Shown here: positions 17,109-25,954 of the stretch, piece after piece
Layout: every line of letters starts with the position of its first letter
Position numbering within the stretch: the stretch's first letter is position 1
From: Klenkia taihuensis
GTDB taxonomy: Bacteria; Actinomycetota; Actinomycetes; Mycobacteriales; Geodermatophilaceae
Direction: 5' to 3'
Assembly (NCBI RefSeq): GCF_900112525.1
Contig: NZ_FOMD01000002.1
Coordinates: forward strand, 682,001-746,000
DNA: 64,000 nucleotides
Made by a program: the position numbers and the translations under genes
The notes under the pieces: generated by a model
What the model saw: the letters and a program-made list of their open reading frames with translations, nothing else
Database searches by the model: none
Told to the model about the DNA's origin: nothing

Positions 17109-17109
17109 C

Positions 17110-17985
17110 GTGGCGCTGCAGCTGGACCTGGAGAACCTGGTCGCCATCGACGTGCACACCCACGTGCACGCCGACACCCACGGCCACAAGGCGCTCGACG
17201 ACGAGCTCAACGAGGCCGCGTCGAAGTACTTCAAGGGCGACCCCTACGACCCCACCGTCCCCGACATCGCCGCGGACTACCGGGCCAGGAACATGGCCGC
17301 GGTCGTGTTCACCGTCGACATCGAGCACGCCACGGGCCACCCGGCGCTGTCTAACGAGGAGATCGCCGACCTCGCCGCACAGCACCCCGACGTGCTGATC
17401 CCGTTCGGCTCGGTCGACCCCGCCCGCGGCGCCAAGGGGATCGCGCTGGCCCGCAAGCTGGTCCAGGAGCACGACGTCCGCGGGTTCAAGTTCCACCCGT
17501 CGATCCAGGCCTTCGAGCCCAACGACCGGGCGGTCTACCCGCTCTACGAGGAGCTGCAGAGCCTCGGCGTCCCGGCGCTGTTCCACACCGGGCAGACCGG
17601 CATCGGCGCGGGCCTGCCGGGCGGGCGCGGCATCAAGCTGCGCTACTCCGACCCGATGCTGCTCGACGACGTCGCGGCCGACTTCCCGGACCTGACGATC
17701 ATCATGGCCCACCCCTCCGTGCCGTGGCAGGACCAGGCGATCTCCATCGCCACGCACAAGGCCAACGTCTACATCGACCTGTCGGGCTGGTCGCCGAAGT
17801 ACTTCCCGCCGCAGCTGGTCAAGGCGGCCAACGGCCTGCTCAAGCGCAAGGTGCTCTTCGGCTCGGACTACCCGCTGATCCGCCCCGACCGGTGGATGTC
17901 GGACTTCGAGACCCTGGAGATCAAGGCCGAGGTCAAGCCGCTCATCTTCAAGGAGAACGCGATCCGCGCCCTGGGGCTGCGGTGA
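17110..17985 (+). CDS. couO: Amidohydrolase-family enzyme (CouO-like)
   Basis: 291-aa TIM-barrel metal hydrolase of the amidohydrolase_2/ACMSD group. DVHTH near the N-terminus (about residues 14-18), a GFKFHPS strand, LFHTGQTG, IIMAHPS and the late FGSDYP Asp complete the metal-site set. In the cou pathway this type of enzyme is proposed to hydrolyse the aryl-beta-ketoacyl-CoA to the benzoate plus acetyl-CoA; other members decarboxylate aromatic acids. It starts 1 nt after the SDR stop and overlaps the ligase start by 4 nt. Confidence 0.78.
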   Translation: MALQLDLENLVAIDVHTHVHADTHGHKALDDELNEAASKYFKGDPYDPTVPDIAADYRARNMAAVVFTVDIEHATGHPALSNEEIADLAAQHPDVLIPFGSVDPARGAKGIALARKLVQEHDVRGFKFHPSIQAFEPNDRAVYPLYEELQSLGVPALFHTGQTGIGAGLPGGRGIKLRYSDPMLLDDVAADFPDLTIIMAHPSVPWQDQAISIATHKANVYIDLSGWSPKYFPPQLVKAANGLLKRKVLFGSDYPLIRPDRWMSDFETLEIKAEVKPLIFKENAIRALGLR

Positions 17986-19526
17986 GGAACCAGGGGATCG
18001 GGTCCTGGCCCGAGCGCCGGCTCCGCATCTCCCCCCACAGGCCGGCCCTCTGGTTCGAGGGGAGGACGGCGACGCACGGCGAGTTCGCCCTCGACGTCCG
18101 GCGGGCGGCGTCCGTGCTGCAGGAGCTGGGAGTGCAGAAGGGCGACCGGGTCGCCTGGTTCGGCGCCAACCACCCCGCCGCGCTGCACACCCTGTACGCC
18201 TGCGGCCAGCTGGGCGCGGTGTGGGTGCCGGTGAACGCCCGGCTGTCGGCCGCGGAGGCGCGCTACGTGCTCGAGCACTCGGGCACCACGCTCGTCGTCC
18301 ACGGCGCCGAGCACGCGGGGACGGCGGCGGCGCTGCGCGCCGAGCTGCCGCAGGTCCGTTCGTGGCTGTCCGCCGAGCCGGCGGAGGGGGCCGACGACTG
18401 GCAGGCCCGGGTCGCCGCGGCCGAGCCGGTGGCCCGCGACGAGGCCGTCACGCACGACGACCCCTGCCTGATCATGTACACGTCGGGCACCACCGGCCGG
18501 CCCAAGGGTGCGCTGCTGACCCACGGCAACATGACCTGGTCGTGCCTGAACCAGGTGCTGGGCTTCGACTTCACCCCCGACGAGCGCACCCTGGGCCTGG
18601 CGCCGCTGTTCCACATCGGCGGGCTCAACGGCACGCTCAACCCGACGCTGCTGCGCGGGGGCTGCGTCGTCCTGGTCCGCGGCTTCGACCCGGCCGGCAC
18701 GCTGCAGGTCATCGCCGAGCAGCGGGTGACGTCGTTCTTCGCCGTCGCCACCATGCTCGACGCGATGAGCAAGCAGCCCGGCTTCGCGACGCTGGACCTG
18801 TCGGCGCTGCGCACCATCGGCGCCGCCGGCGCCCCGCTGCCGCTGCCCGTGCTGCGCACCTGGCTCGACCGCGGCGTGACGGTGCAGCAGGCCTACGGCA
18901 TGACCGAGTCCGCACCGGCCGGCACCGTGCTGGACAGCGCCGACGCGGTGGCCAAGGTCGGCTCCGCGGGCAAGCAGCAGTTCTTCGTCGACGTCCGGGT
19001 CGTGCGGCCCGACGGCACCGAGTGCGACCCCGGCGAGGTCGGCGAGGTGGTGCTGTCGGGGGCCAACATCATGGCCGGCTACTGGGAGGCCCCCGAGGCG
19101 ACCGCCGAGGTCATCCGCGACGGCTGGTACCACTCCGGCGACGCCGGCTCGGTGGACGAGGACGGCTACCTCTACATCCGCGACCGCTACAAGGACATGA
19201 TCATCTCCGGCGGGGAGAACGTGTACCCGGCCGAGGTGGAGTCCGCGCTGCGCGAGCTCCCGCAGGTGGGCGAGGCCGCCGTCATCGGCGTCCCGCACGA
19301 GCACTGGGGCGAGGTCGGCCTGGCCGTCCTCGTGCCCGCCCCGGGCTTCGACCCGGCCACCGACCCCGACGGCGAGGGCGTGCGCACCGCGCTGCGGGAT
19401 CGCCTCGCCGGGTTCAAGGTGCCCAAGGAGGTGCGGTGGGCGGCCGAGCTGCCCAAGACCGCGACCGGCAAGATCCGCAAGCCCGACCTACGGCACGCGT
19501 ACGTGCTCACCGAGGAGGACGCATGA
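17982..19526 (+). CDS. couL: AMP-forming CoA ligase, hydroxycinnamoyl-CoA ligase type (CouL-like)
   Basis: 514-aa adenylate-forming ligase. P-loop MYTSGTTGRPKGALLTH, AYGMTES, GYWEAPEATAEVIRDGWYHSGD, hinge DRYKDMIISGGENVYP and C-terminal PKTATGKIRK are all intact. Expected reaction: hydroxycinnamate + ATP + CoA to the CoA thioester, the entry step of the operon's pathway. GTG 17982 overlaps the amidohydrolase stop (GTGA). The generic annotation would be fatty-acid-CoA ligase; the operon context favours an aromatic substrate. Confidence 0.78.
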   Translation: MRNQGIGSWPERRLRISPHRPALWFEGRTATHGEFALDVRRAASVLQELGVQKGDRVAWFGANHPAALHTLYACGQLGAVWVPVNARLSAAEARYVLEHSGTTLVVHGAEHAGTAAALRAELPQVRSWLSAEPAEGADDWQARVAAAEPVARDEAVTHDDPCLIMYTSGTTGRPKGALLTHGNMTWSCLNQVLGFDFTPDERTLGLAPLFHIGGLNGTLNPTLLRGGCVVLVRGFDPAGTLQVIAEQRVTSFFAVATMLDAMSKQPGFATLDLSALRTIGAAGAPLPLPVLRTWLDRGVTVQQAYGMTESAPAGTVLDSADAVAKVGSAGKQQFFVDVRVVRPDGTECDPGEVGEVVLSGANIMAGYWEAPEATAEVIRDGWYHSGDAGSVDEDGYLYIRDRYKDMIISGGENVYPAEVESALRELPQVGEAAVIGVPHEHWGEVGLAVLVPAPGFDPATDPDGEGVRTALRDRLAGFKVPKEVRWAAELPKTATGKIRKPDLRHAYVLTEEDA

Positions 19527-19990
19527 CCACCACCGCCACCATCGCCGAGATGCCCGGCCTCAAGGGCACCGAGCTCGGCACCAGCGACTGGTACGACATC
19601 ACCCAGGAGGCGGTGAACCAGTTCGCCGAGGCCACCGGTGACGACCAGTGGATCCACGTCGACGTCGAGCGCGCCAAGGCCGAGAGCCCCTTCGGCGGGC
19701 CGATCGCGCACGGCTTCATGACCCTGTCGCTGCTGGTGCCGCTGGCCACCGCCACCTACACGATCAGCGACGCGGTGATGGGCGTGAACTACGGCCTGAA
19801 CAAGGTGCGCTTCCCGGCGCCGGTCCCGGTCGGCTCCCGGGTGCGCGCCACCACCACCCTCAAGGACGTCGAGGAGGTCCCCGGCGGCGTGCAGAACACC
19901 ATCGCCGTGGTGGTCGAGCGCGAGGGCGGCGACAAGCCCGTCTGCATCGCCGAGTGGGTCACCCGCGCCTACGGCAAGCCCGCCTCCTGA
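19523..19990 (+). CDS. couM: MaoC-like enoyl-CoA hydratase (CouM-like)
   Basis: 155-aa single hot-dog-fold hydratase. The R-hydratase motif is visible (FAEATGDDQWIHVD then GPIAHGFMTLSL), with the catalytic Asp/His pair in ATGDDQWIH. Expected to hydrate the double bond of the hydroxycinnamoyl-CoA before the SDR step. ATG 19523 overlaps the ligase stop by 4 nt. Last gene of the operon, followed within 6 nt by a strong hairpin. Confidence 0.78.
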   Translation: MTTTATIAEMPGLKGTELGTSDWYDITQEAVNQFAEATGDDQWIHVDVERAKAESPFGGPIAHGFMTLSLLVPLATATYTISDAVMGVNYGLNKVRFPAPVPVGSRVRATTTLKDVEEVPGGVQNTIAVVVEREGGDKPVCIAEWVTRAYGKPAS

Positions 19991-19995
19991 CCGCT

Positions 19996-20039
19996 CCCCG
20001 GCCCGCCCCCGGTGCGACGCAGCCGGGGGCGGGCCGGGG
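19996..20039 (+). terminator. Strong hairpin terminator after the cou-like operon
   Basis: Perfect 17-bp GC stem (19996-20012 with 20023-20039) and a 10-nt loop, 5 nt after the MaoC stop. It has no T-tract, as is usual for actinobacterial terminators. Confidence 0.85.
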
Positions 20040-20055
20040 TGGCAACCTCACCGGC

Positions 20056-20619
20056 ATGCGCATCGCCGTGTTCACCGGGTCGCAGGCCGGCCCGCCCCCG
20101 CACCAGCACGCCGCGGCCACCTTCGCCGAGTCCCTGGCCCGCGCCGGCGTCGGCATCGTCTACGGCGGCGGGCACGTCGGGCTGATGGGCACCGTCGCCG
20201 ACGCCGCGCTGGCCGCCGGCGGCGAGGTGGTCGGCGTCATCCCGCAGCACCTGGTGGACGACGAGCTGGCCCACCCCGGCCTGTCCGACCTGCGCGTCGT
20301 GGCGACCATGCACGAGCGCAAGGCCGCGATGGCCGACCTCGCCGACGCCTTCGTCGCCCTGCCCGGTGCCGCCGGCACCCTCGAGGAGCTCTTCGAGGCC
20401 TGGACCTGGGGCATGCTCGGCCTGCACGCCAAGCCCACCCTGCTGCTCGACGTCGACGGCTTCTGGCAGCCGCTGCTCACGCAGCTGCACCGGATGGTCG
20501 ACGACGGCTACCTCGACGGCCGCCGGCTCGACGCCCTCGGCGTGGTGCACACCGCCGACGCGCTGCTGGAGTTCGTCGCCGCCTACCGCCACCCCGAGCG
20601 CAAGTGGACGCGCAGCTGA
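20056..20619 (+). CDS. LOG-family protein (putative cytokinin riboside phosphoribohydrolase)
   Basis: 187-aa Rossmann-like protein. VFTGSQAG, YGGGHVGLMGTVADAAL and the LPGAAGTLEELFE active-site loop identify the LOG family, which cleaves N6-modified AMP to base plus ribose-5-phosphate. The usual PGGxGTxxE is here PGAAGTLEE: Gly to Ala, but the key Glu is kept. ATG 20056 comes 17 nt after the terminator. Its end overlaps the next gene by 16 nt. Cytosolic; role in this organism unknown. Confidence 0.88.
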   Translation: MRIAVFTGSQAGPPPHQHAAATFAESLARAGVGIVYGGGHVGLMGTVADAALAAGGEVVGVIPQHLVDDELAHPGLSDLRVVATMHERKAAMADLADAFVALPGAAGTLEELFEAWTWGMLGLHAKPTLLLDVDGFWQPLLTQLHRMVDDGYLDGRRLDALGVVHTADALLEFVAAYRHPERKWTRS

Positions 20620-21746
20620 CCCGCTGGGACGTCGTCGTGGTCGGCGGCGGGCCGGCCGGCGCCGCCGCCGCGCTGGCCGCCCGCCGGCACGGCGCCTCCG
20701 TGCTGGTGCTCGACCGGGCGGACTTCCCCCGCGACAAGGTCTGCGGGGACGGCGTCGCCCCGGAGGCCCTGGACGTGCTGGGCGCGCTCGGCGCCGACGT
20801 CGACGCGGTCACCGACGGGTTCCCCGCCGTCCCCCGGCTGCGGCTGACCTCGCCGTCCGGGCGGACCGTCGAGCGGACCATGCACCGGCCGGCCGTCGTC
20901 GTCCCCCGGGCCGTGCTGGACGCCCGGGTGCTGGACGCCGCGCTCGCCGCGGGCGCCGCGTTCGGCCGGCACACCGTGCGCCGGCTGACGCCGGGCCCCG
21001 ACGGGGTCGACGTCGACGGCGAGCTCACCGCCGGCGTCGTGGTGGGTGCGGACGGCGCCGAGTCCGTCGTCCGGCGGGCGCTGGGGATCGGCGCGAACCG
21101 CCCGGACCGGCTGGCCGTGGCCATCCGCGGCTACGCGCCCGCCGCCGAGGAGGGCGTGCAGGTCATCACCACCACCGACCAGCGCTGGCCGGCCTACGCC
21201 TGGTCGTTCCCGGTCGGCGACGGCCGGGCCAACGTCGGCTACGGCGAGCTGGTCAGCGGCGGCGCCACCCGGGCCGGGCTGCTGGAGGGCCTGCACCGGC
21301 TGCTGCCCGGGGTGGCGCCCGAGGGCCTGCGGGCGCACCGGCTGCCGCTGTCCACCGGGCGGCCGCGCCAACCCGACGGCCGGGTGGTGCTGGCCGGGGA
21401 CGCGGCGTCGCTGATCAACCCGATGACCGGCGAGGGCATCTTCTACGCGGTGCTCTCCGGCGCGCTGGCCGGTGCCGCGGCGGCGCACGGGGCCGGTGCG
21501 GGGGCGGTGCTGCGGGCCGCGCTGGCCGACCGGCTGGGCACCCACCTGCGGCACACGTCGGCGGCCTCGCGGCTGAGCAGCCGGCCGTGGCTGATGGACG
21601 CCGCCTTCGGCGCGGCGGCGGCGGACCAGCGGGTGTTCGACGACGTCGTCGCCCTCGGTCTGGCCGACGGGCGGCTCACCGCCCGCACCCTGATTGGTGC
21701 GGTCAGCGCGCTGCGACCGCGAACCCGTCCCGGCCGGCCCGCTTGA
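20604..21746 (+). CDS. FAD-dependent oxidoreductase, geranylgeranyl reductase family
   Basis: 380-aa flavoprotein. Dinucleotide-binding VVVGGGPAGAAAALAARR at the N-terminus, DKVCGDGVAPEAL, and the second FAD motif VLAGDAASLINPMTGEGIFYA are typical of GGR-type reductases that saturate isoprenoid chains of lipids or menaquinone. GTG 20604 lies within the LOG gene (16-nt overlap). Its 3' end overlaps the convergent GGDEF gene by 44 nt. The substrate is unknown. Confidence 0.87.
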   Translation: MDAQLTRWDVVVVGGGPAGAAAALAARRHGASVLVLDRADFPRDKVCGDGVAPEALDVLGALGADVDAVTDGFPAVPRLRLTSPSGRTVERTMHRPAVVVPRAVLDARVLDAALAAGAAFGRHTVRRLTPGPDGVDVDGELTAGVVVGADGAESVVRRALGIGANRPDRLAVAIRGYAPAAEEGVQVITTTDQRWPAYAWSFPVGDGRANVGYGELVSGGATRAGLLEGLHRLLPGVAPEGLRAHRLPLSTGRPRQPDGRVVLAGDAASLINPMTGEGIFYAVLSGALAGAAAAHGAGAGAVLRAALADRLGTHLRHTSAASRLSSRPWLMDAAFGAAAADQRVFDDVVALGLADGRLTARTLIGAVSALRPRTRPGRPA

Positions 21747-22767
21747 CCTCGTAGAGCGCGGCGTCGGCGGCGCCGTAGAGGCCGGTGAGGTCGGCGGCGT
21801 CGGTGGGCGCGTGCGCGGCCCCGACGCTGACGGTCAGGCCCAGCACGCCGTCGGGCAGCGCGAGCGGTGAGCGGCGGACGGCGTCCACCAGCTCGGCGGC
21901 CCGCTCGGCGAGGACCTCGCGGTTGCAGCCGGGCAGCACCATGACCAGCTCGTCGCCGCCGAGCCGGCCGACGACGCAGTCCTCGCGGCGGACCTGTCCG
22001 CGCAGCACGGTGGCCAGGTGGACCAGGGCCTGGTCGCCGGCCAGGTGGCCGTGCACGTCGTTGATCTGCTTGAACCCGTCGACGTCGACCATGAGCACGC
22101 CGACCTGGCCGCGGTCCAGCGCGGCCCCCAGGGCACCGTCCACGGCGCGGCGGCGCAGCAGGCCGGTGAGGCCGTCGGCGGTGGCCTGCTCGTGCAGCGC
22201 GTCGAAGGCGCGCTCGCGGGAGTCGGCGGCACGGACCAGCACGGCGGTGACGGCGAGCATGGCCGCGCCCACCACCACCGCGTCGGTGACGCCCTGCGCG
22301 GAGGGGTCCAGGAGGACCGTGGCACCCCCGGTGGCCAGGACGGCCACGCCGTTGGCCAGCCAGGCACCGGCGCGGCGCAGCTGCATCGCGGCCAGCAGCA
22401 CCGGGACGACGACGAAGACCTGGCCGGCGGCCGACGTGTCGCCGGTGAGCCAGTTGGAGGTGCCGACCACCACGGAGCCGACGGCCGGGACGAGGAAGGA
22501 CGCCCCGGCCCGGTCCAGCCGTCCGGCGTCCCCGCGGACCAGCAGCGCGGCCACCGCGAGCAGCACGACCGCGACGACGACGCAGGCAGCCATGGTGGGG
22601 GTGTCCAGCCGCGGCGGCAGGAACAGCGCCCAGGGCAGCAGCACCAGCCCGCTGAACGCGGTGAGCGTCGCGCCGGCGCGGGCGGCGGACGCGGCGTCGC
22701 GGGCACGCAGACCAGGGGGCATGCCTCCCCATCGGCGCGGGGCGGCACCGGCCGGAGCGGCGCTCAC
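21703..22767 (-). CDS. Membrane GGDEF-domain protein (putative diguanylate cyclase)
   Basis: 354 aa: about six transmembrane helices in the N-terminal 190 residues, then a GGDEF domain (ATADGLTGLLRRRA, VDGFKQINDVHGHLAGDQAL, active-site loop RLGGDELVMVL, LTVSVGAAH). The signature is GGDEL rather than GGDEF, and the Asp of a canonical RxxD inhibitory site is not at the usual spacing. The GTG 22767 overlaps the upstream GGDEF gene's stop as GTGA, so I prefer it; ATG 22722 is the alternative. Cyclase activity with c-di-GMP as product is likely but not certain. Confidence 0.88.
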   Translation of the reverse strand: MSAAPAGAAPRRWGGMPPGLRARDAASAARAGATLTAFSGLVLLPWALFLPPRLDTPTMAACVVVAVVLLAVAALLVRGDAGRLDRAGASFLVPAVGSVVVGTSNWLTGDTSAAGQVFVVVPVLLAAMQLRRAGAWLANGVAVLATGGATVLLDPSAQGVTDAVVVGAAMLAVTAVLVRAADSRERAFDALHEQATADGLTGLLRRRAVDGALGAALDRGQVGVLMVDVDGFKQINDVHGHLAGDQALVHLATVLRGQVRREDCVVGRLGGDELVMVLPGCNREVLAERAAELVDAVRRSPLALPDGVLGLTVSVGAAHAPTDAADLTGLYGAADAALYEVKRAGRDGFAVAAR

Positions 22768-23948
22768 CCCTGCGGGGCAGGGACGCGGGCGGTCCGCGGC
22801 GGGGGCGGCAGCGGCCGGGTGCGGGGCAGCACGACGTCGGCCAGCGGGGGCCGGGAGCCCAGCGCCAGCCGGGCAGGCCGGGCGCCGGCGGCGACGGCGC
22901 ACCCGTCCCGCCCGGCCCGCTTGACCACGTAGAGCGCGGAGTCGGCCGCCGAGTAGAGGGTGCGGACGTCGCGGGCGTGCTCGGGGGCGTGCGCGACGCC
23001 GACGCTGACGGTCAGCCGCAGCTCGGTGCCGTCGGGCAGCACCAGGGGCGCGGCCCGGACGGCGGCGACCAGGTCGGCGGCGCGGGAGCCGGCGACGCCC
23101 ACCGGGCAGCCGGGCAGCAGCACGGCCAGCTCGTCGCCGCCGAGCCGGCCCACCACGGCGTCGGTGCTGCGCACGGCGGCGGTGAGGACGGCGCCGACGT
23201 GCCGCAGCGCGGCGTCGCCGACGGGGTGGCCGTGCTGGTCGTTGACGGACTTGAAGTGGTCGAGGTCGACCAGCACCAGGGCGGTGCCGGTGCGCGGGTA
23301 GCGGGTCAGCGAGTCGGCCATGCTGTCGTCGAGCACCCGCCGGGTGGCCAGGCCGGTGAGCCCGTCGACGGTGGCGACCCGCTCCAGCTCGGCGACCAGC
23401 CGCCGCGAGGCCTCCACGTGGTGGGTCATCGCCGCGGCCAGCATGAGCAGCGAGGCGCAGACCAGTGCGGCGTCCAGCGCCCGCGGCCCGCTCCACGGCC
23501 CGACCAGGGCGAGGACGGCGACCGACGCGCCGCAGCTGAGCAGCGTGACGACGACGGCGGCGGCCCGCTGCAGCTGGCTGACCGCGAAGACCACCGGCAG
23601 GCCCATGAGCGACACCCCGGCGTCCAGTTGGCCGATCAGCAGACCCCACATCGAGGAGCAGGCGAGCACGGCGACCAGCGCCGCGAGCGGCACGGACAGG
23701 TCGCTGGCCGCGCTCCCCCGCGGGGCCAGCACGCAGAGCGCGCCGTTGAGCACGAAGAGGGCGAGCACCACCCACCCGAAGGCCGGTGCGGGCACGCCGA
23801 GGTGGGGCAGCGCCAGCATCATCCCGAGCAGCAGCACGAACGCCGTCCCGAGCAGGACCGCGGCCACCACGGGCCCGACCTTGGGCAGCCGCGGGCGCAG
23901 CCAGGCGGGGGCCTGGCGGTCCGCTCGCGGCGGTCGGTGACGGGTCAC
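22764..23948 (-). CDS. Membrane GGDEF-domain protein (putative diguanylate cyclase), second of pair
   Basis: 394 aa with the same plan as its neighbour: membrane-spanning N-terminal half without a recognisable sensor, then TVDGLTGLATRRVL, VDLDHFKSVNDQHGHPVGD, RLGGDELAVLLPG and LTVSVGVAHAPEH. Again GGDEL. A 45-residue Pro/Arg-rich C-terminal tail is extra. It is coupled to the downstream copy by a GTGA overlap; the two probably arose by tandem duplication and then diverged. Divergent from the helicase gene at 24069. Confidence 0.88.
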   Translation of the reverse strand: MTRHRPPRADRQAPAWLRPRLPKVGPVVAAVLLGTAFVLLLGMMLALPHLGVPAPAFGWVVLALFVLNGALCVLAPRGSAASDLSVPLAALVAVLACSSMWGLLIGQLDAGVSLMGLPVVFAVSQLQRAAAVVVTLLSCGASVAVLALVGPWSGPRALDAALVCASLLMLAAAMTHHVEASRRLVAELERVATVDGLTGLATRRVLDDSMADSLTRYPRTGTALVLVDLDHFKSVNDQHGHPVGDAALRHVGAVLTAAVRSTDAVVGRLGGDELAVLLPGCPVGVAGSRAADLVAAVRAAPLVLPDGTELRLTVSVGVAHAPEHARDVRTLYSAADSALYVVKRAGRDGCAVAAGARPARLALGSRPPLADVVLPRTRPLPPPPRTARVPAPQG

Positions 23949-24068
23949 GTGCTGGTGATCGGCCGGGCGGGCACGGCACTCCTGCCGCAGGGCGGACCGC
24001 TCACCCGGAAGGATGGGACCGGTCGCCGGTGTTGCACCGGGCAGCGATCCCCCGACCCGAAGGACACC

Positions 24069-25952
24069 GTGTCGTCCCCCTCCCCCACCGCCCGCCGCCG
24101 GGTGCGCACCCCCGGCGCACCCCTCAGCCGCGAGGAGCAGCGCGCCCAGCAGACCTGGGTGGACGGCGCCGAGCCGGAGCTGCCGGTGCGGTCCACCCCG
24201 CCGCAGCGGGTGGTGTTCCACCTGGGCCCCACCAACTCCGGCAAGACCTACGAGTCGCTGCAGGCGCTGGCCGAGGTCGGCTCGGGCGTCTACGCCGCGC
24301 CGCTGCGCCAGCTGGCGCACGAGGCCTACGCCAAGCTCTCCGCCGTCCTGCCCGCGGGCACCGTGGGCCTGTCGACCGGCGAGGAGGAGATCGACCCGGG
24401 CGCGCCCATCGTGTGCTGCACGGTGGAGAAGGCGCCGCCGGCCGGTGAGCTGCTGGTGCTCGACGAGTCGCACTGGGTCGCCGACCCCGACCGCGGCCAC
24501 CACTGGGCGCGCCTGCTGCTGACCGGCGAGTACCGCGAGATGCACCTGATCTCGGCGGCCGAGGCGTTGCTGCTGCTCAAGCCGCTGGTCGCCGACGCGG
24601 TCGAGACCGAGGTCGTCAACCACAAGCGGCTGTCGCGGCTGGACGTGCTGCCGGCCCCGGTCAAGCCCCAGCAGGTGCGCCCGCAGACGCTGGTCGTGGC
24701 GTTCTCCCGCAAGACCGTCTACGCCGTCGCCGCGCAGCTCGACCGGCACCGCACCGGCAAGGTCGGCGTCCTCTACGGGGCGCTGCCGCCGGCCACCCGG
24801 CGCGACGTCATCGCCCGGTTCACCCGCGGCGAGCTGGAGGTGCTGGTCACCACCGACGTCATCGGCCACGGCATCAACGTCCCGGCCACCACGGTGCTCT
24901 TCGCCGAGACGCAGAAGTTCGACGGCACCGAGCTGCGCCCGCTGCGCACCTGGGAGGCCGCGCAGATCGCCGGCCGCGCCGGCCGCTACGGGCTCACCGG
25001 CCACGGGTCGGTCGGCGTCCTCGGCGGGGTCCCGGGGCTCCGGCCGGTCGCGTCGCTGGTCACCGCCGGCGCCTCGGTGGCCCGCGGCGACACCATGAGC
25101 GACCTGCCCAACCGGCTGCCGCGGCTGCGCCCGGAGCTCGACGACCTCGGTGCCTTCGAGCCGGTCGACCTGCCCGAGGCGCTGATGCGCTGGTCGGTGT
25201 GGGCGCGCACGGCCACCCGCGCCCAGGCGATGACGCCGGACGACGTCAGCGGCCTGGTGCTGCGGGTGCACGCGCTGCTGCCGATGATGCGCGGGCCGCT
25301 GGCCGCCGACCTGTTCACCGTCTGGCGGCTGGTCAACCTGGCCATCGACCACGACCCGCCGCGCAAGGTGCGCTGGCTGGCGCTGGCCCGGGCGGCGCTG
25401 CGGCACCGCGCCGGTCTGGACGTGCCCGGCGAGCTGGTCCTGCCGCCGGTGCCGCGCGGCACCACGGTGCAGGAGTACGAGCTGGTCGCCGCGCAGGCGC
25501 GGGAGGCGCAGACCCTGCTGCGCTCGTTCCCGGGCGTGGGCGGGCTGGTCGCCGAGGACGCCGCGCGGGTGGAGGAGCGCTGCGCCGCCCGGATCACCGA
25601 GCTGCTGCCCGAGGCGATCGGGCTGTCCTCGGCGTCCCGGTGCGTCTCCTGCGGGGTCGGCATCGCGCCGTGGTTCACCACCTGCCGCGACTGCGGGACC
25701 CGTGCGCCGTCCCGCTCGTCCGACCGCCGTCCGGGCCGCTCGTCCGGTGGCGGCTCCCCGGCCGGGCGGGGGGCCGGGGGGCGGTCGCCCCGCCGGTCGG
25801 ACGTCGGGGCCGGCGGCCGGTCCGACCCGCAGGCGCACGACCGCTCCGCCCGTGGCCGGGGCTCGGACGGCGGCCCGCCGCGCACCGACTCCGCCCGCCC
25901 CAAGCACCGCCGGCGCGGGCGGTCGGGGGGCGGGCCGGCCGGGGCCCGCTGA
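24069..25952 (+). CDS. Suv3-like superfamily 2 RNA helicase with C-terminal zinc ribbon
   Basis: 627 aa. Walker A GPTNSGKT (53-60), DESH box (132-135), motif V region TTDVIGHGIN and motif VI QIAGRAGRYG follow the order and wording of the SUV3 family, known from mitochondrial RNA turnover. A CxxC...CxxC zinc ribbon (about 525-545) precedes an 80-residue Ser/Gly/Arg-rich tail that may bind RNA. GTG 24069 follows AAGGA. It stands alone between divergent and convergent neighbours. Likely a cytosolic RNA-unwinding enzyme; bacterial members are little studied. Confidence 0.87.
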   Translation: MSSPSPTARRRVRTPGAPLSREEQRAQQTWVDGAEPELPVRSTPPQRVVFHLGPTNSGKTYESLQALAEVGSGVYAAPLRQLAHEAYAKLSAVLPAGTVGLSTGEEEIDPGAPIVCCTVEKAPPAGELLVLDESHWVADPDRGHHWARLLLTGEYREMHLISAAEALLLLKPLVADAVETEVVNHKRLSRLDVLPAPVKPQQVRPQTLVVAFSRKTVYAVAAQLDRHRTGKVGVLYGALPPATRRDVIARFTRGELEVLVTTDVIGHGINVPATTVLFAETQKFDGTELRPLRTWEAAQIAGRAGRYGLTGHGSVGVLGGVPGLRPVASLVTAGASVARGDTMSDLPNRLPRLRPELDDLGAFEPVDLPEALMRWSVWARTATRAQAMTPDDVSGLVLRVHALLPMMRGPLAADLFTVWRLVNLAIDHDPPRKVRWLALARAALRHRAGLDVPGELVLPPVPRGTTVQEYELVAAQAREAQTLLRSFPGVGGLVAEDAARVEERCAARITELLPEAIGLSSASRCVSCGVGIAPWFTTCRDCGTRAPSRSSDRRPGRSSGGGSPAGRGAGGRSPRRSDVGAGGRSDPQAHDRSARGRGSDGGPPRTDSARPKHRRRGRSGGGPAGAR

Positions 25953-25954
25953 GC

